The notes under the pieces: model-generated
Databases searched by the model: none
The model's input: the letters and a program-made list of their open reading frames with translations, nothing else
What the model was told of the DNA's origin: nothing
Origin: Sphingorhabdus sp. SMR4y
Lineage (GTDB): Bacteria; Pseudomonadota; Alphaproteobacteria; Sphingomonadales; Sphingomonadaceae
DNA length: 64,000 nucleotides
Assembly (NCBI RefSeq): GCF_002218195.1
Contig: NZ_CP022336.1
Location: forward strand, 744,001-808,000
Reading direction: 5' to 3'
Shown: positions 30,273 through 38,091 of the stretch, piece after piece
How the letters are laid out: every line of letters begins with the position of its first letter
Numbering within the stretch: the stretch's first letter is position 1
Translations under genes and position numbers: made by a program

Positions 30273-31760
30273 ATGTACGATTTGGCAATCATTGGCGGCG
30301 GCATCAACGGCGTCGGAATTGCCCGCGATGCAGCGGGCAGGGGGCTGAAAGTCCTGCTGGTCGAGCGCGACGATCTCGCTTCGCATACGTCCTCCGCGAG
30401 CACCAAGCTGGTCCATGGCGGCCTGCGCTATCTCGAACATTACGAATTCAACCTTGTCCGCAAGGCGCTCAAGGAACGGGAAGTCCTGCTCCGCGCTGCG
30501 CCGCATATCATCTGGCCAATGCGCTTCGTGCTGCCGGTCGACGAGGGCATGCGTCCGGCCTGGCTGCTGCGGCTCGGCCTGTTCCTCTATGACCATCTGG
30601 GCGGCCGCGAGATTTTGCCGGGCACCTCGAGCCTCAATCTGCTCCGGGACCGCCGCGGTGATCCATTGCAGAAACGTCTCAGGAAAGCTTTTGCCTATTC
30701 CGACTGCTGGGTCGAGGACGCCCGGCTGGTGTCGCTCACTGCCCGCGATGCGGCTGACCGGGGCGCCGAAATCCGGACGCGCACGGAATGCGTCGGGCTG
30801 GACCGGGCCGCGGATCACTGGAATATAGATATCAGCCAGAATGGCGAGCGCAGCACCGAGCAGGCCAGGGTACTGGTGAACGCAGCCGGCCCCTGGGTCG
30901 ATCCGATCACGGCGCTCTACGACCGCAGCAACCACGCCGCCAAATTGCGACTGGTCAAAGGCAGCCATATCGTTGTGAAGCGGAAATATCAGGGCGACCA
31001 CAGCTATATTTTCCAGAACAGGGACGGGCGCATCATCTTTGCCATTCCCTATGAGGGCGAACACACGCTTATCGGCACCACCGACCAGCCATGGAGCTAT
31101 GCCGAAGGCGACGCGACAATCAGCGACAGCGAAATTGACTATCTTTGCGATGCCGCCAGCGAATATTTCGTAAAACCCGTTAACCGCGACGATATCCAGT
31201 GGACCTATTCCGGTGTCCGGCCGCTATATGACGACCATAGCCGTAGTGCCGCCACGGTCACCCGCGATTATGTTTTTGATTATGACCGGGACAACGGCGC
31301 GCCGGTTCTCTCGATCTTTGGTGGCAAGATAACCACCTATCGCGTGCTGGCCCTGCAGGCGATCCGGACGCTCGCGGACGCGCTCGATGTCCAGAGCAAT
31401 GACTGGACGAAAGAAGCGCCGCTGCCCGGCGGCGATTTCCGTCCCGAAGGCTTCGATGCGCTCGTCGACCAATTTGAAGAGCGCTGGACCTTTATCGACC
31501 GCTCCATATTACACCGGTTGGTCCGGGCTTATGGCACCGATACAGCCATCATGCTGGCAGATGTCCGGAAGGCAGCGGACCTGGGACAATATTTTGCCGC
31601 CGGCCTCTACGAGTTCGAGCTCCGCTGGCTGATCGACCGGGAATTTGCGCGCACCGCCGAGGACATTCTCTGGCGCCGGTCAAAACTGGGATTGCATATG
31701 ACAACGACCGAACAGCAGGCCGTCGCCCGGTGGTTCGATCAACAGCAGCCCATTTCATAG
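30273..31760 (+). CDS. glpD: Glycerol-3-phosphate dehydrogenase (FAD, respiratory)
   Basis: 495 aa membrane-associated flavoenzyme oxidising glycerol-3-phosphate to dihydroxyacetone phosphate and reducing quinone. ATG 30273 has GAGG 6 bases upstream; ATG 30261 would add 4 residues. The FAD-binding 'DLAIIGGGINGVGIARDAAGRG' (in parts) is at the very N-terminus. 'SSASTKLVHGGLRYLEHYEFNLV' and 'FGGKITTYR' are GlpD motifs. The electrons would enter the quinone pool used by petABC. Confidence 0.96.
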   Translation: MYDLAIIGGGINGVGIARDAAGRGLKVLLVERDDLASHTSSASTKLVHGGLRYLEHYEFNLVRKALKEREVLLRAAPHIIWPMRFVLPVDEGMRPAWLLRLGLFLYDHLGGREILPGTSSLNLLRDRRGDPLQKRLRKAFAYSDCWVEDARLVSLTARDAADRGAEIRTRTECVGLDRAADHWNIDISQNGERSTEQARVLVNAAGPWVDPITALYDRSNHAAKLRLVKGSHIVVKRKYQGDHSYIFQNRDGRIIFAIPYEGEHTLIGTTDQPWSYAEGDATISDSEIDYLCDAASEYFVKPVNRDDIQWTYSGVRPLYDDHSRSAATVTRDYVFDYDRDNGAPVLSIFGGKITTYRVLALQAIRTLADALDVQSNDWTKEAPLPGGDFRPEGFDALVDQFEERWTFIDRSILHRLVRAYGTDTAIMLADVRKAADLGQYFAAGLYEFELRWLIDREFARTAEDILWRRSKLGLHMTTTEQQAVARWFDQQQPIS

Positions 31761-31847
31761 TCAAATCTGCACCTTTCCTGATTGACGGGCCATGAAAGCG
31801 GTGGCAATAGCGGCGCATTCGGCTGACATATCGGTCGGTTCGGAAAT

Positions 31848-31921
31848 GCGGGTGTAGCTCAATGGTAGAGCAGAAGCCTTCCAAGCTTACGACGAGGGTT
31901 CGATTCCCTTCACCCGCTCCA
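31848..31921 (+). tRNA. tRNA-Gly (anticodon TCC)
   Basis: Cloverleaf reads by eye. The acceptor stem is GCGGGTG/CACCCGC (31848-31854 and 31911-31917). The D-loop is GCTCAATGGTAGAGC, and the anticodon loop CTTCCAA gives TCC. The T-arm is GAGGGTTCGATTCCCTT. Discriminator T is followed by an encoded CCA (31919-31921). Confidence 0.96.
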
Positions 31922-32279
31922 TCTTCACAAGTCAGACCCGGCCAAACCGCACGAAAGCAACGTCAGCGACCCGCTGATCTGGCCAATATTACGTCTGCAA
32001 CACAACCCGCGAGGCGGGCGCGTTTAACGACGGACGGAGTAACAGAGCCGGAGAATGGAGATGGCACAGTTGTTCTCCCAATGCGGGGCAAGCGGGTTTG
32101 TTGCACCGCCGCTGAACTGCTGCGGACGATTGTCGCATAGGTTGCGAGCAGGAAAATTCGCACAACGGAAAAGATTTGGTTACATTTGTGAAAAATAGAC
32201 TAAATTGCGCTGCTACACCGCCAAATCCCAAGTATCGAGTAACCTGAGCGTGAATCTCAGCCAATAGTGGAAGCTGACT
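31922..32279. other. 358-bp gap between tRNA-Gly and HWE kinase gene; no gene seen
   Basis: The gap contains a short hairpin (CCCGC-GAG-GCGGG, 32006-32018) without a T run, then an AT-richer part (32160-32210) that likely holds the kinase promoter. Open frames crossing it lack ribosome sites and overlap the tRNA. No integrase, att-like repeat of the tRNA 3' end, or riboswitch was recognised. Confidence 0.6.
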
Positions 32280-33356
32280 ATGCCGACCCGCAGCCAGATC
32301 AAGAATTTCAGGTTGAACGAATATAGAGACCGTCACACGAATGACGTCCGTCTGCAGGAACGCGGGGCATTGCAGCAGAGCGGCGATGCCTTTCACGCCC
32401 TCGCCGACACCATGCCGCAGATGGTCTGGTCGACGTTGCCCGACGGCGATCATGATTATTATAACGCCCGCTGGTACGAATATACCGGCGCGCCTGACGG
32501 GTCCACCGACGGCGAAGCCTGGGCCGAAATGTTCCATCCCGACGATCAGCCGGAAGCATGGAAAAGATGGAATCACAGTCTCGAAACCGGCGAACCTTAT
32601 GAGGTCGAATATCGCCTTCGCCACCGCTCCGGCCAATATCGCTGGGTATTGGGGCGCGCGCTGCCGATCATCGGTCCTGATCAGAAGATCCAGCGCTGGA
32701 TTGGCACCTGTACTGATATCGAGGACGCCAAGCAGACCGCGAGTCACAATGAGATGCTCAGTCAGGAACTGAGCCATCGTATCAAGAATATTTTTGCGAT
32801 AATCTCGGGGCTGATCAGCATGACCGCGCGCGGCGACGCAAGTTTCCGCGAGCCAGCGGAAACCCTGAAAGGCCGGATTGCGGCGCTGGGCCGGGCCCAT
32901 GAATATGTGCGGCCGCATAATGACAGGGATCAATCTGTCTTGGGCGACGTTACGATGCAGCGCCTGCTTTCCGAGATTTTTGCATCCTACCCGGCGTTCT
33001 CGGATAACCGGTTGCAGATATCGGGGGGCGACATCGCGGTCGGTGACCGGGCGGCGACGCCGATTGCGCTGGTGTTCCATGAACTGGCGACAAATTCGAT
33101 GAAATATGGCGCTCTGGCTGCCGATGAAGGGCAGGTTGAACTCGAAATTTCCCGGGACCAGGACATGGTGCTGTTCAAATGGTCCGAACACGGCGGTACG
33201 CCGATCGAGAGTCCGCCGACCGGATCGGGATTTGGCTCCAAACTTGTTGAAATGTCGGTGACCCAGCAATTGGGCGGCAAGCTTGAAAGATTTTGGCTGC
33301 CCGCCGGTTTGCGGATCGAAATGCAGGTTCAGGCCTCCCGATTGTCGGGCAGCTAG
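32280..33356 (+). CDS. PAS-domain HWE-family sensor histidine kinase
   Basis: 358 aa soluble kinase with no membrane segment. A PAS fold (about residues 35-150) shows 'MVWSTLPDGDHDYYNARWYEYTG' and 'YRLRHRSGQYRWVLGRALPI' (in parts). The phospho-acceptor is His166 in 'LSQELSHRIKNIFAIISGL'. The ATPase domain has 'FHELATNSMKYGAL' and the Trp-x-Glu signature 'FKWSEHGG' that defines HWE kinases. HWE/HisKA_2 kinases often feed the alphaproteobacterial general stress response. It is convergent with a single-domain response regulator, its likely partner. Confidence 0.88.
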   Translation: MPTRSQIKNFRLNEYRDRHTNDVRLQERGALQQSGDAFHALADTMPQMVWSTLPDGDHDYYNARWYEYTGAPDGSTDGEAWAEMFHPDDQPEAWKRWNHSLETGEPYEVEYRLRHRSGQYRWVLGRALPIIGPDQKIQRWIGTCTDIEDAKQTASHNEMLSQELSHRIKNIFAIISGLISMTARGDASFREPAETLKGRIAALGRAHEYVRPHNDRDQSVLGDVTMQRLLSEIFASYPAFSDNRLQISGGDIAVGDRAATPIALVFHELATNSMKYGALAADEGQVELEISRDQDMVLFKWSEHGGTPIESPPTGSGFGSKLVEMSVTQQLGGKLERFWLPAGLRIEMQVQASRLSGS

Positions 33357-33371
33357 GGCCGCAGCCCGACA
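33343..33371. terminator. Hairpin between convergent kinase and response-regulator genes
   Basis: TGTCGGGC (33343-33350) and GCCCGACA (33364-33371) form an 8-bp perfect stem with a 13-base loop, spanning the kinase stop. It has no T run on either side, so termination is only suggested. Confidence 0.4.
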
Positions 33372-33375
33372 TGAA

Positions 33376-33780
33376 TCAGTCGAACAGTTTCATTCTCTGC
33401 GGCGGTTCGACATCATCCTTGTCGTTGGAAACGTCGATCAGATATTTCAGCACGTCCTTCAGAACCTCGATTTCCACCGGCTTGGTCACCGCGCCCAGCG
33501 TTCCCTCGACCCCGTCACCCAGCAGCCGCGGGTTGGCAGTGATGAAAACCACCTTCACGCCGAATTCGTTGGCCAAACGTTCGCCTATCATCGGACCGGT
33601 CGGCCCATCGCTCAGATTGACGTCGACGAGCGCAATCCCGGGCTTTTTCCGGACCAGAGCGAGCGCGGATTCGGTATCATCGGCCACCCCGATGCATTCA
33701 TATCCCAGGTTACCGACGATCTGTTCCAGTTCCATGGCGATGAGAAACTCATCTTCCACGATCATAATCTGATGGCTCAT
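33376..33780 (-). CDS. Single-domain response regulator
   Basis: 134 aa receiver domain with no output domain. Acidic pocket 'IVEDE', phospho-acceptor Asp53 ('IALVDVNLSDGPTG'), Thr in 'VVFITANP' and Lys in 'GAVTKPV' are all in place. The 'FITANP' stretch lacks the FATGUY motif of SdrG-type regulators. A sigma-EcfG-like promoter 34 bp upstream suggests it belongs to the general stress response regulon. It may act as a phosphate sink or relay for the HWE kinase next to it. Confidence 0.88.
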   Translation of the reverse strand: MSHQIMIVEDEFLIAMELEQIVGNLGYECIGVADDTESALALVRKKPGIALVDVNLSDGPTGPMIGERLANEFGVKVVFITANPRLLGDGVEGTLGAVTKPVEIEVLKDVLKYLIDVSNDKDDVEPPQRMKLFD

Positions 33781-33813
33781 AATATTATCCGCTAATGGTC
33801 TATTTTCTTCCTC

Positions 33814-33839
33814 AACGCGAGACTGGCTATTCCGGTTCC
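33814..33839 (-). promoter_or_regulatory. Sigma-EcfG-type promoter of the response-regulator gene
   Basis: On the minus strand GGAAC (33839-33835), a 17-base spacer, and CGTT (33817-33814). This matches the GGAAC-N16/17-CGTT consensus of alphaproteobacterial general-stress sigma factor EcfG exactly. The start codon at 33780 lies 33 bases downstream of the -10 element, a plausible leader. Confidence 0.75.
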
Positions 33840-34048
33840 CGAAATGGCTAAATAGAGCTTATTTCAAACGGTCCGGGAAAATCAATGCTCGATCGACAGA
33901 GCTAATTGAAGCATGGGAACAGACCATTCGCCCAGCACGGCTGTAAACCGGATCAGCGATTGTAAAATCTTTTGCGACCACGGGCACCGCCGTTAATCCA
34001 TTTGCCTGGACAGTCTCCATCGCTACGGTACAGCCAAGGGGAAATTTG

Positions 34049-34735
34049 ATGCATAGCGGGCTGACGAAACGTGCGAAACGGGCAATTCTGGCGACTGTCG
34101 TGGGAGTAATGCTGACGCCAATGCCAGTATCAGCCCAGTTCGCCGGTCTTTTCGGTGACAAATCGGAAGAAGGGAAACAAGAGGCCCCGGCAGCCAGCGA
34201 AGATACAGCCACCGGCTCGGTATCCGAAGACGCCGCGATCGCCACCACCGGTACCGATGGTGTCGCTGCCGAACCAGCAGGCGCCACGTCCTTTGACACA
34301 TTATGCGGCAACGGCCAGGGCAAAGAGGCGGCAGATCAGGCGGGTCCCCGCCGCAAAGGCCTGTTTGGCATGGCCGACCGAATGGCCAGAATGACCAGAA
34401 AAATTCCGCTGGTCGGCGATTTCCTCGTCGATAGCGCCAATAACCTGTCGCAGGCGGTTGCCTGCCGGCTCTACCCCGAAGAGCAGAAACAGGCAGCCGA
34501 GGCGACGCAGACAGCTACGGAGAGTGGAGAAATCGGCAAGACGGTCGAATGGCAGAGCACGGTTCGTGAAAATGTCTCGGGCAGTTCGACTGTCGCGTCA
34601 AAAAACGCCTTGCCCGACGGCACTCCCTGCATGGTGCTCGCGGATATCGTGATCGTCGACGGCGAAGAGCTGAAAGTCTCGAAAACCATGTGCAAACTAC
34701 CCGGGGCGGCACGCTATACCATCATGAGCGGCTGA
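34049..34735 (+). CDS. Secreted protein, weakly similar to 17-kDa surface antigen C-termini
   Basis: 228 aa. ATG 34049 has AGGGGA 6 bases upstream. A signal peptide ends 'PMPVSAQ'. Then come a low-complexity Ala/Glu/Thr region (about 40-85), a basic segment 'RRKGLFGMADRMARMTRKIPLVGDF', and a C-terminal part 'DGTPCMVLADIVIVDGEELKVSKTMCKLPG'. That two-Cys ending resembles the 'CRE...G.ACRQPDG' tail of 17-kDa surface antigen proteins, but the match is loose. Function unknown; probably periplasmic or outer-membrane associated. Confidence 0.6.
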   Translation: MHSGLTKRAKRAILATVVGVMLTPMPVSAQFAGLFGDKSEEGKQEAPAASEDTATGSVSEDAAIATTGTDGVAAEPAGATSFDTLCGNGQGKEAADQAGPRRKGLFGMADRMARMTRKIPLVGDFLVDSANNLSQAVACRLYPEEQKQAAEATQTATESGEIGKTVEWQSTVRENVSGSSTVASKNALPDGTPCMVLADIVIVDGEELKVSKTMCKLPGAARYTIMSG

Positions 34736-34947
34736 GCCGCGATAGAGCGCAAGGCCGCTGCCGGGCGGCAAATTTGCGCCTGACCCTGCAGCTTCCTGTC
34801 GCGAAAATGAACCGCTGACGCCAATTGATACATTTTGCGACAATTTTTGCCCGTTCTGACAAAGTTCAGCGACAAGTCGCTAGTAGAACAACATTCATGG
34901 CGGAACGATAAGACCGTTTCCCTGAACTGGAACATGAGGAATATATT

Positions 34948-35580
34948 ATGAAAAAAGCAATTTTGATCTCGAGCGCCACGGCCCTTTTGATGGCTGGCGG
35001 CATCGCTGTTGCCGCACCCGGTGACCGCGGCATGAAAGCTGACGCCAATGGCGACGGCACGATCAGCCGGGCCGAAATGACGGCATCGCTGAACAACCGC
35101 TTCACCAAGATGGATGTCAACGGTGATGGCCAGCTCTCCAGGGAAGACCGAGAAGCGAAACGCGCTGAACGATCTGCCAAACGCGGCGAACGTTTTGCAA
35201 AAGCCGACACCAATGGTGATGGCGAGTTGAGCCAGGCAGAAATGGAAGCGGCTCGCGCCGAACGCAAGGCCGCCCGGTTTGCCCGCGCTGACAAGGATGG
35301 AAACGGCAAGCTGAGCCAGGAAGAGGCCCAGGCCATGAAAGGCAAGCGCGGCGGCAAAGGCATGCGCGGCAAGGGCCACAAACGTGGTGGTCACGGCATG
35401 GCAATGATGCGTCAGGCCGATACCAATGGTGACCAGAAGATCAGCAAGGCTGAATTCACCACCGCGGCACTGGCCCGTTTCGACAAGGCCGATACCAATG
35501 GTGACGGCAAACTGACCAAGGAAGAACGCCAGGCGGCCTTCAAGGCGCGCAAGGGCGAACGGAATAAAAGAGGCGGTTAA
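34948..35580 (+). CDS. Secreted EF-hand calcium-binding protein
   Basis: 210 aa with a signal peptide (cut near 'VAA-PGD'). Six EF-hand loops of the form DxNGDGxLSxxE start at about residues 32, 56, 87, 115, 158 and 182. Most keep the 1, 3, 5 and 12 positions; the second ends in Asp instead of Glu. A Gly/Lys/His-rich linker (131-153) separates loops 4 and 5. ATG has GAGGA 7 bases upstream. It likely binds calcium in the periplasm. It is followed by an unusually strong terminator, so it is a single-gene transcript. Confidence 0.9.
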   Translation: MKKAILISSATALLMAGGIAVAAPGDRGMKADANGDGTISRAEMTASLNNRFTKMDVNGDGQLSREDREAKRAERSAKRGERFAKADTNGDGELSQAEMEAARAERKAARFARADKDGNGKLSQEEAQAMKGKRGGKGMRGKGHKRGGHGMAMMRQADTNGDQKISKAEFTTAALARFDKADTNGDGKLTKEERQAAFKARKGERNKRGG

Positions 35581-35600
35581 TCCCTGAACCACTCTTTTGC

Positions 35601-35661
35601 GAACGGATCGTCAGCCATCTCCCCCTCTCCCCCAAATTGGCTGGCGGTCCGTTCCTTTTTT
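35601..35661 (+). terminator. Strong Rho-independent terminator after the EF-hand gene
   Basis: A 17-bp stem (35601-35617 with 35638-35654) contains only two wobble pairs. The 20-base pyrimidine-rich loop is followed by six T (35656-35661). It begins 20 bases after the EF-hand stop and ends 24 bases before the next start. Confidence 0.93.
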
Positions 35662-35685
35662 CCAAACCTGTGATAGGGCGAGGCA

Positions 35686-36405
35686 ATGACGAACAAGATA
35701 CATATATTGCTGGTTGATGATGAGGTTTCGCTGCGCGAACCTTTGGCCGAATATCTTATCAAACAGGGTTACAAGGTGCAGCAGGCTGCCGATGCCAGCA
35801 TCGCGCGGTCGCTGCTCAATGCTTACGATTTCGATATCATCCTGCTCGACATCATGATGCCCGGCGAAGACGGGCTCAGCCTGTGCCGGCATGTCACCGA
35901 CAAGACCGACATTCCGGTCATTTTCATCAGCGCCAAGACCGAGGAAACCGAACGGATCATCGGCCTCGAACTGGGCGCCGACGACTATATTACGAAACCC
36001 TTCAGCCCGCGCGAACTGGTCGCGCGGATCAAGGTCGTGTTGCGCCGCGCCGAAAAGAACGGCGTCGCGCACAACGGCACGAGCGGCGGCGTCTATCAAT
36101 TTTCGGGCTGGACCCTGAAATGTGACAAGAGAAGTCTGGTCGACTCCGAAGGTGTGAGCGTGTCGCTCTCGACCGGCGAATATCAGATGCTGCTGGCCCT
36201 GGTGTCCCGCGCCGGCAAGGTTCTCAACCGTGATCAACTGCTCGACATTACCCAGGGTCGCGAAGCCCATGCGTTTGACCGCGCCGTCGACAACCAGATC
36301 AGCCGGTTGCGTCGCAAGATCGAGGCTGATCCGAAAAATCCCGAAATCATCAAGACCGTCTGGGGCGGCGGCTATGTACTGGCCGGCGAGGTGAAATCCC
36401 TGTGA
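35686..36405 (+). CDS. OmpR-family response regulator
   Basis: 239 aa. The receiver domain has 'LLVDDE', phospho-acceptor Asp in 'IILLDIMMPGEDGL' and Lys in 'YITKPF'. The C-terminal winged-helix DNA-binding domain has 'LSTGEYQMLLALVSRAGKVLNRDQLLD' and 'DRAVDNQISRLRRKIEADPKNP' (in parts), typical of OmpR/PhoB. It overlaps the kinase gene by 4 bases. It resembles OmpR/RisA-like regulators, but the regulon cannot be told from here. It is not the PhoB of the pst block by position. Confidence 0.92.
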   Translation: MTNKIHILLVDDEVSLREPLAEYLIKQGYKVQQAADASIARSLLNAYDFDIILLDIMMPGEDGLSLCRHVTDKTDIPVIFISAKTEETERIIGLELGADDYITKPFSPRELVARIKVVLRRAEKNGVAHNGTSGGVYQFSGWTLKCDKRSLVDSEGVSVSLSTGEYQMLLALVSRAGKVLNRDQLLDITQGREAHAFDRAVDNQISRLRRKIEADPKNPEIIKTVWGGGYVLAGEVKSL

Positions 36406-37805
36406 AACGCCTGTGGCCCCATAGCCTGGTCGGGCAGCTTCTGCTGGTCGTTGCACTGATCCTGCTGCTGGCGCAGGGAATCAACAGTTTTCTGCTTTAT
36501 CGGGGGGCCCAAAACCAGAATCTGGTCGAAGCATCGACCTCGGCCGTGTCCCGCATCGCTTATAGCCTCGACCGTCAGGCAAGTGACCGCCCGGCCACGC
36601 GGCGCACCAGCATGCGATCACGGCGCTGGGGACAGCTCCGATACAGTGCGGAAAGTCCCGTAGCCGACACCATGCGACGACTCCCCGAACTGGAAGCCCG
36701 TGCTGGTCAGGCCTTTGCCAATATGGGCATCGCTTTCACAGATATCCGCGCGACAATGCTGGACGAATTGACCGCCGACATGAGCGGCCATGTGATTGGC
36801 GCCAGTCGCAACGAGTGGCGTAACAGTCCGATCAACCGGTCGATGGGCGGCGGTCCGGAACGACCGGAGCCGAGAGGATTTGTCATTATTTCCGCGCAAC
36901 AGGACGATGGCCAGTGGGTCAGCATCGCCTCCACCGTTCGCGAACGCTCGCCGCTGTTGGTCCGTACGCTGCTGTTCCAGACCTTCACCATATATCTGCT
37001 AATGCTGATCCCGCTGATCCTGCTAGGTCGCTATATTTCCCGGCCGTTGAAGTCGCTCACCGCGAGGGCCCAGTCATTTCAGCCGGGCACCACCGAAGCG
37101 CTGGCGGAACAGGGGCCACCCGACACGCGGGAACTGATCCGCGCGTTCAATGACATGAGCGACCGCGTGACGCGGATGATCGATGAAAAAGACGTCATGC
37201 TGGGGGCCATCGGCCATGATCTGCGGACTCCGCTGGCGGCCTTGCGGGTGCGCGTCGAAAGCGTCGAGGACGATACCGAGCGCGAACGGATGATTACCGG
37301 CATCGAAGATATGAACAACATGCTTGAGGATATCCTGTCGCTGGCCCGACTGGGTCGCTCGACCCAGCAGGCGGATCCTGTCGACATTCGCTCGCTGATC
37401 GAAACCGTCGTTGACGAGTTCACCGACCTTGGCCGTACCGTCCGCTACCAGCGTGGCGAGAGACAGATTGCCGCGGTCCGCGAAACCCTGGTCCGACGGG
37501 CGCTGCGCAATCTGGTCGGCAATGCCACGCTCTATGGCGGCGTTGCGGATATCTCTGTGGAAAAAGCCGGCAAAAACCTGCTCGTCCATGTCGACGATGA
37601 AGGCCCCGGCATTCCCGAGGATAAAATTGCAGCGATGTTCGAACCGTTTCTGCGCGGCGAGGGATCGCGTAACCGTGCCACCGGCGGTTCGGGCCTCGGC
37701 CTGACGCTCGCCCGTGCCATCGCGCGGGATCATGGTGGTGATATCATCCTTGAAAATCGCGATAGCGGCGGACTGCGCGCTACGCTGAAACTGCCACTCG
37801 GCTGA
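36402..37805 (+). CDS. EnvZ-type membrane sensor histidine kinase
   Basis: 467 aa. Two membrane helices (about 12-34 and 187-208) flank a periplasmic sensor of about 150 residues. A HAMP domain follows. The phospho-acceptor is His272 in 'MLGAIGHDLRTPLAALR', the EnvZ/RstB-type H-box. N, G1 ('DDEGPGI') and G2 ('GGSGLGLTLA') boxes follow. Translationally coupled to the OmpR-type regulator. The periplasmic part contains several Arg-rich stretches and no recognised ligand domain. Confidence 0.92.
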   Translation: MKRLWPHSLVGQLLLVVALILLLAQGINSFLLYRGAQNQNLVEASTSAVSRIAYSLDRQASDRPATRRTSMRSRRWGQLRYSAESPVADTMRRLPELEARAGQAFANMGIAFTDIRATMLDELTADMSGHVIGASRNEWRNSPINRSMGGGPERPEPRGFVIISAQQDDGQWVSIASTVRERSPLLVRTLLFQTFTIYLLMLIPLILLGRYISRPLKSLTARAQSFQPGTTEALAEQGPPDTRELIRAFNDMSDRVTRMIDEKDVMLGAIGHDLRTPLAALRVRVESVEDDTERERMITGIEDMNNMLEDILSLARLGRSTQQADPVDIRSLIETVVDEFTDLGRTVRYQRGERQIAAVRETLVRRALRNLVGNATLYGGVADISVEKAGKNLLVHVDDEGPGIPEDKIAAMFEPFLRGEGSRNRATGGSGLGLTLARAIARDHGGDIILENRDSGGLRATLKLPLG

Positions 37806-37848
37806 ACGAGAGGCTGGCGGCCTTGCGCCCGGCAAATGCCGACGGTGA

Positions 37849-38091
37849 CTAGTTTGCCGAGGTTTCCGATGTCGCGGCTGGTGCAGTGATACCATCGGCG
37901 GCCAGTTCTGCGTCAATCTCCTCGGCCATCACTTTCGCTGCCTCGTCCGCCGCTTCTTCCAGCGACCGTGCATCCTCTTCTATCTCGGCCTCCATCTCGG
38001 CAATGGCCGCGTCACCCTTTTCCTCCATCGGGGTTTCGGAACAGGCGGCCAGCAGCAACGCGCCGAGCCCCAGAAGCGGGAACGCTCTCAC
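37849..38091 (-). CDS. Small Glu/Ala-rich lipoprotein
   Basis: 80 aa. GTG start at 38091 overlaps the peptidase stop (GTGA). Lipobox LAAC (Cys17). The mature part is an uninterrupted Glu/Ala-rich helix-like stretch ('AIAEMEAEIEEDARSLEEAADEAAKVMAEE', quoted in part), probably a helical or coiled-coil lipoprotein. Function unknown; the coupling to the secreted M28 peptidase suggests a shared envelope location. Confidence 0.65.
   Translation of the reverse strand: MRAFPLLGLGALLLAACSETPMEEKGDAAIAEMEAEIEEDARSLEEAADEAAKVMAEEIDAELAADGITAPAATSETSAN

Noticed and set aside
32006-32018. Short hairpin downstream of tRNA-Gly as a terminator
   Set aside because: A 5-bp stem without a T run is too weak to call.
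31862-32140. 92-codon plus-strand open frame overlapping tRNA-Gly
   Set aside because: It starts inside the tRNA, has no ribosome site and shows no domain; it is chance coding in a non-coding gap.
31848-32279. Integrative element attached at tRNA-Gly
   Set aside because: No integrase, no direct repeat of the tRNA 3' end, and the following genes look native.
34916-34947. Sigma-EcfG promoter before the EF-hand gene (GGAAC present)
   Set aside because: The GGAAC is followed by CGTT after only about 7 bases, far from the required 16-17.
34714-35592. 292-codon minus-strand open frame opposite the EF-hand gene
   Set aside because: It is the mirror of a repetitive, strongly coding sequence; the EF-hand frame has a ribosome site, signal peptide and terminator.
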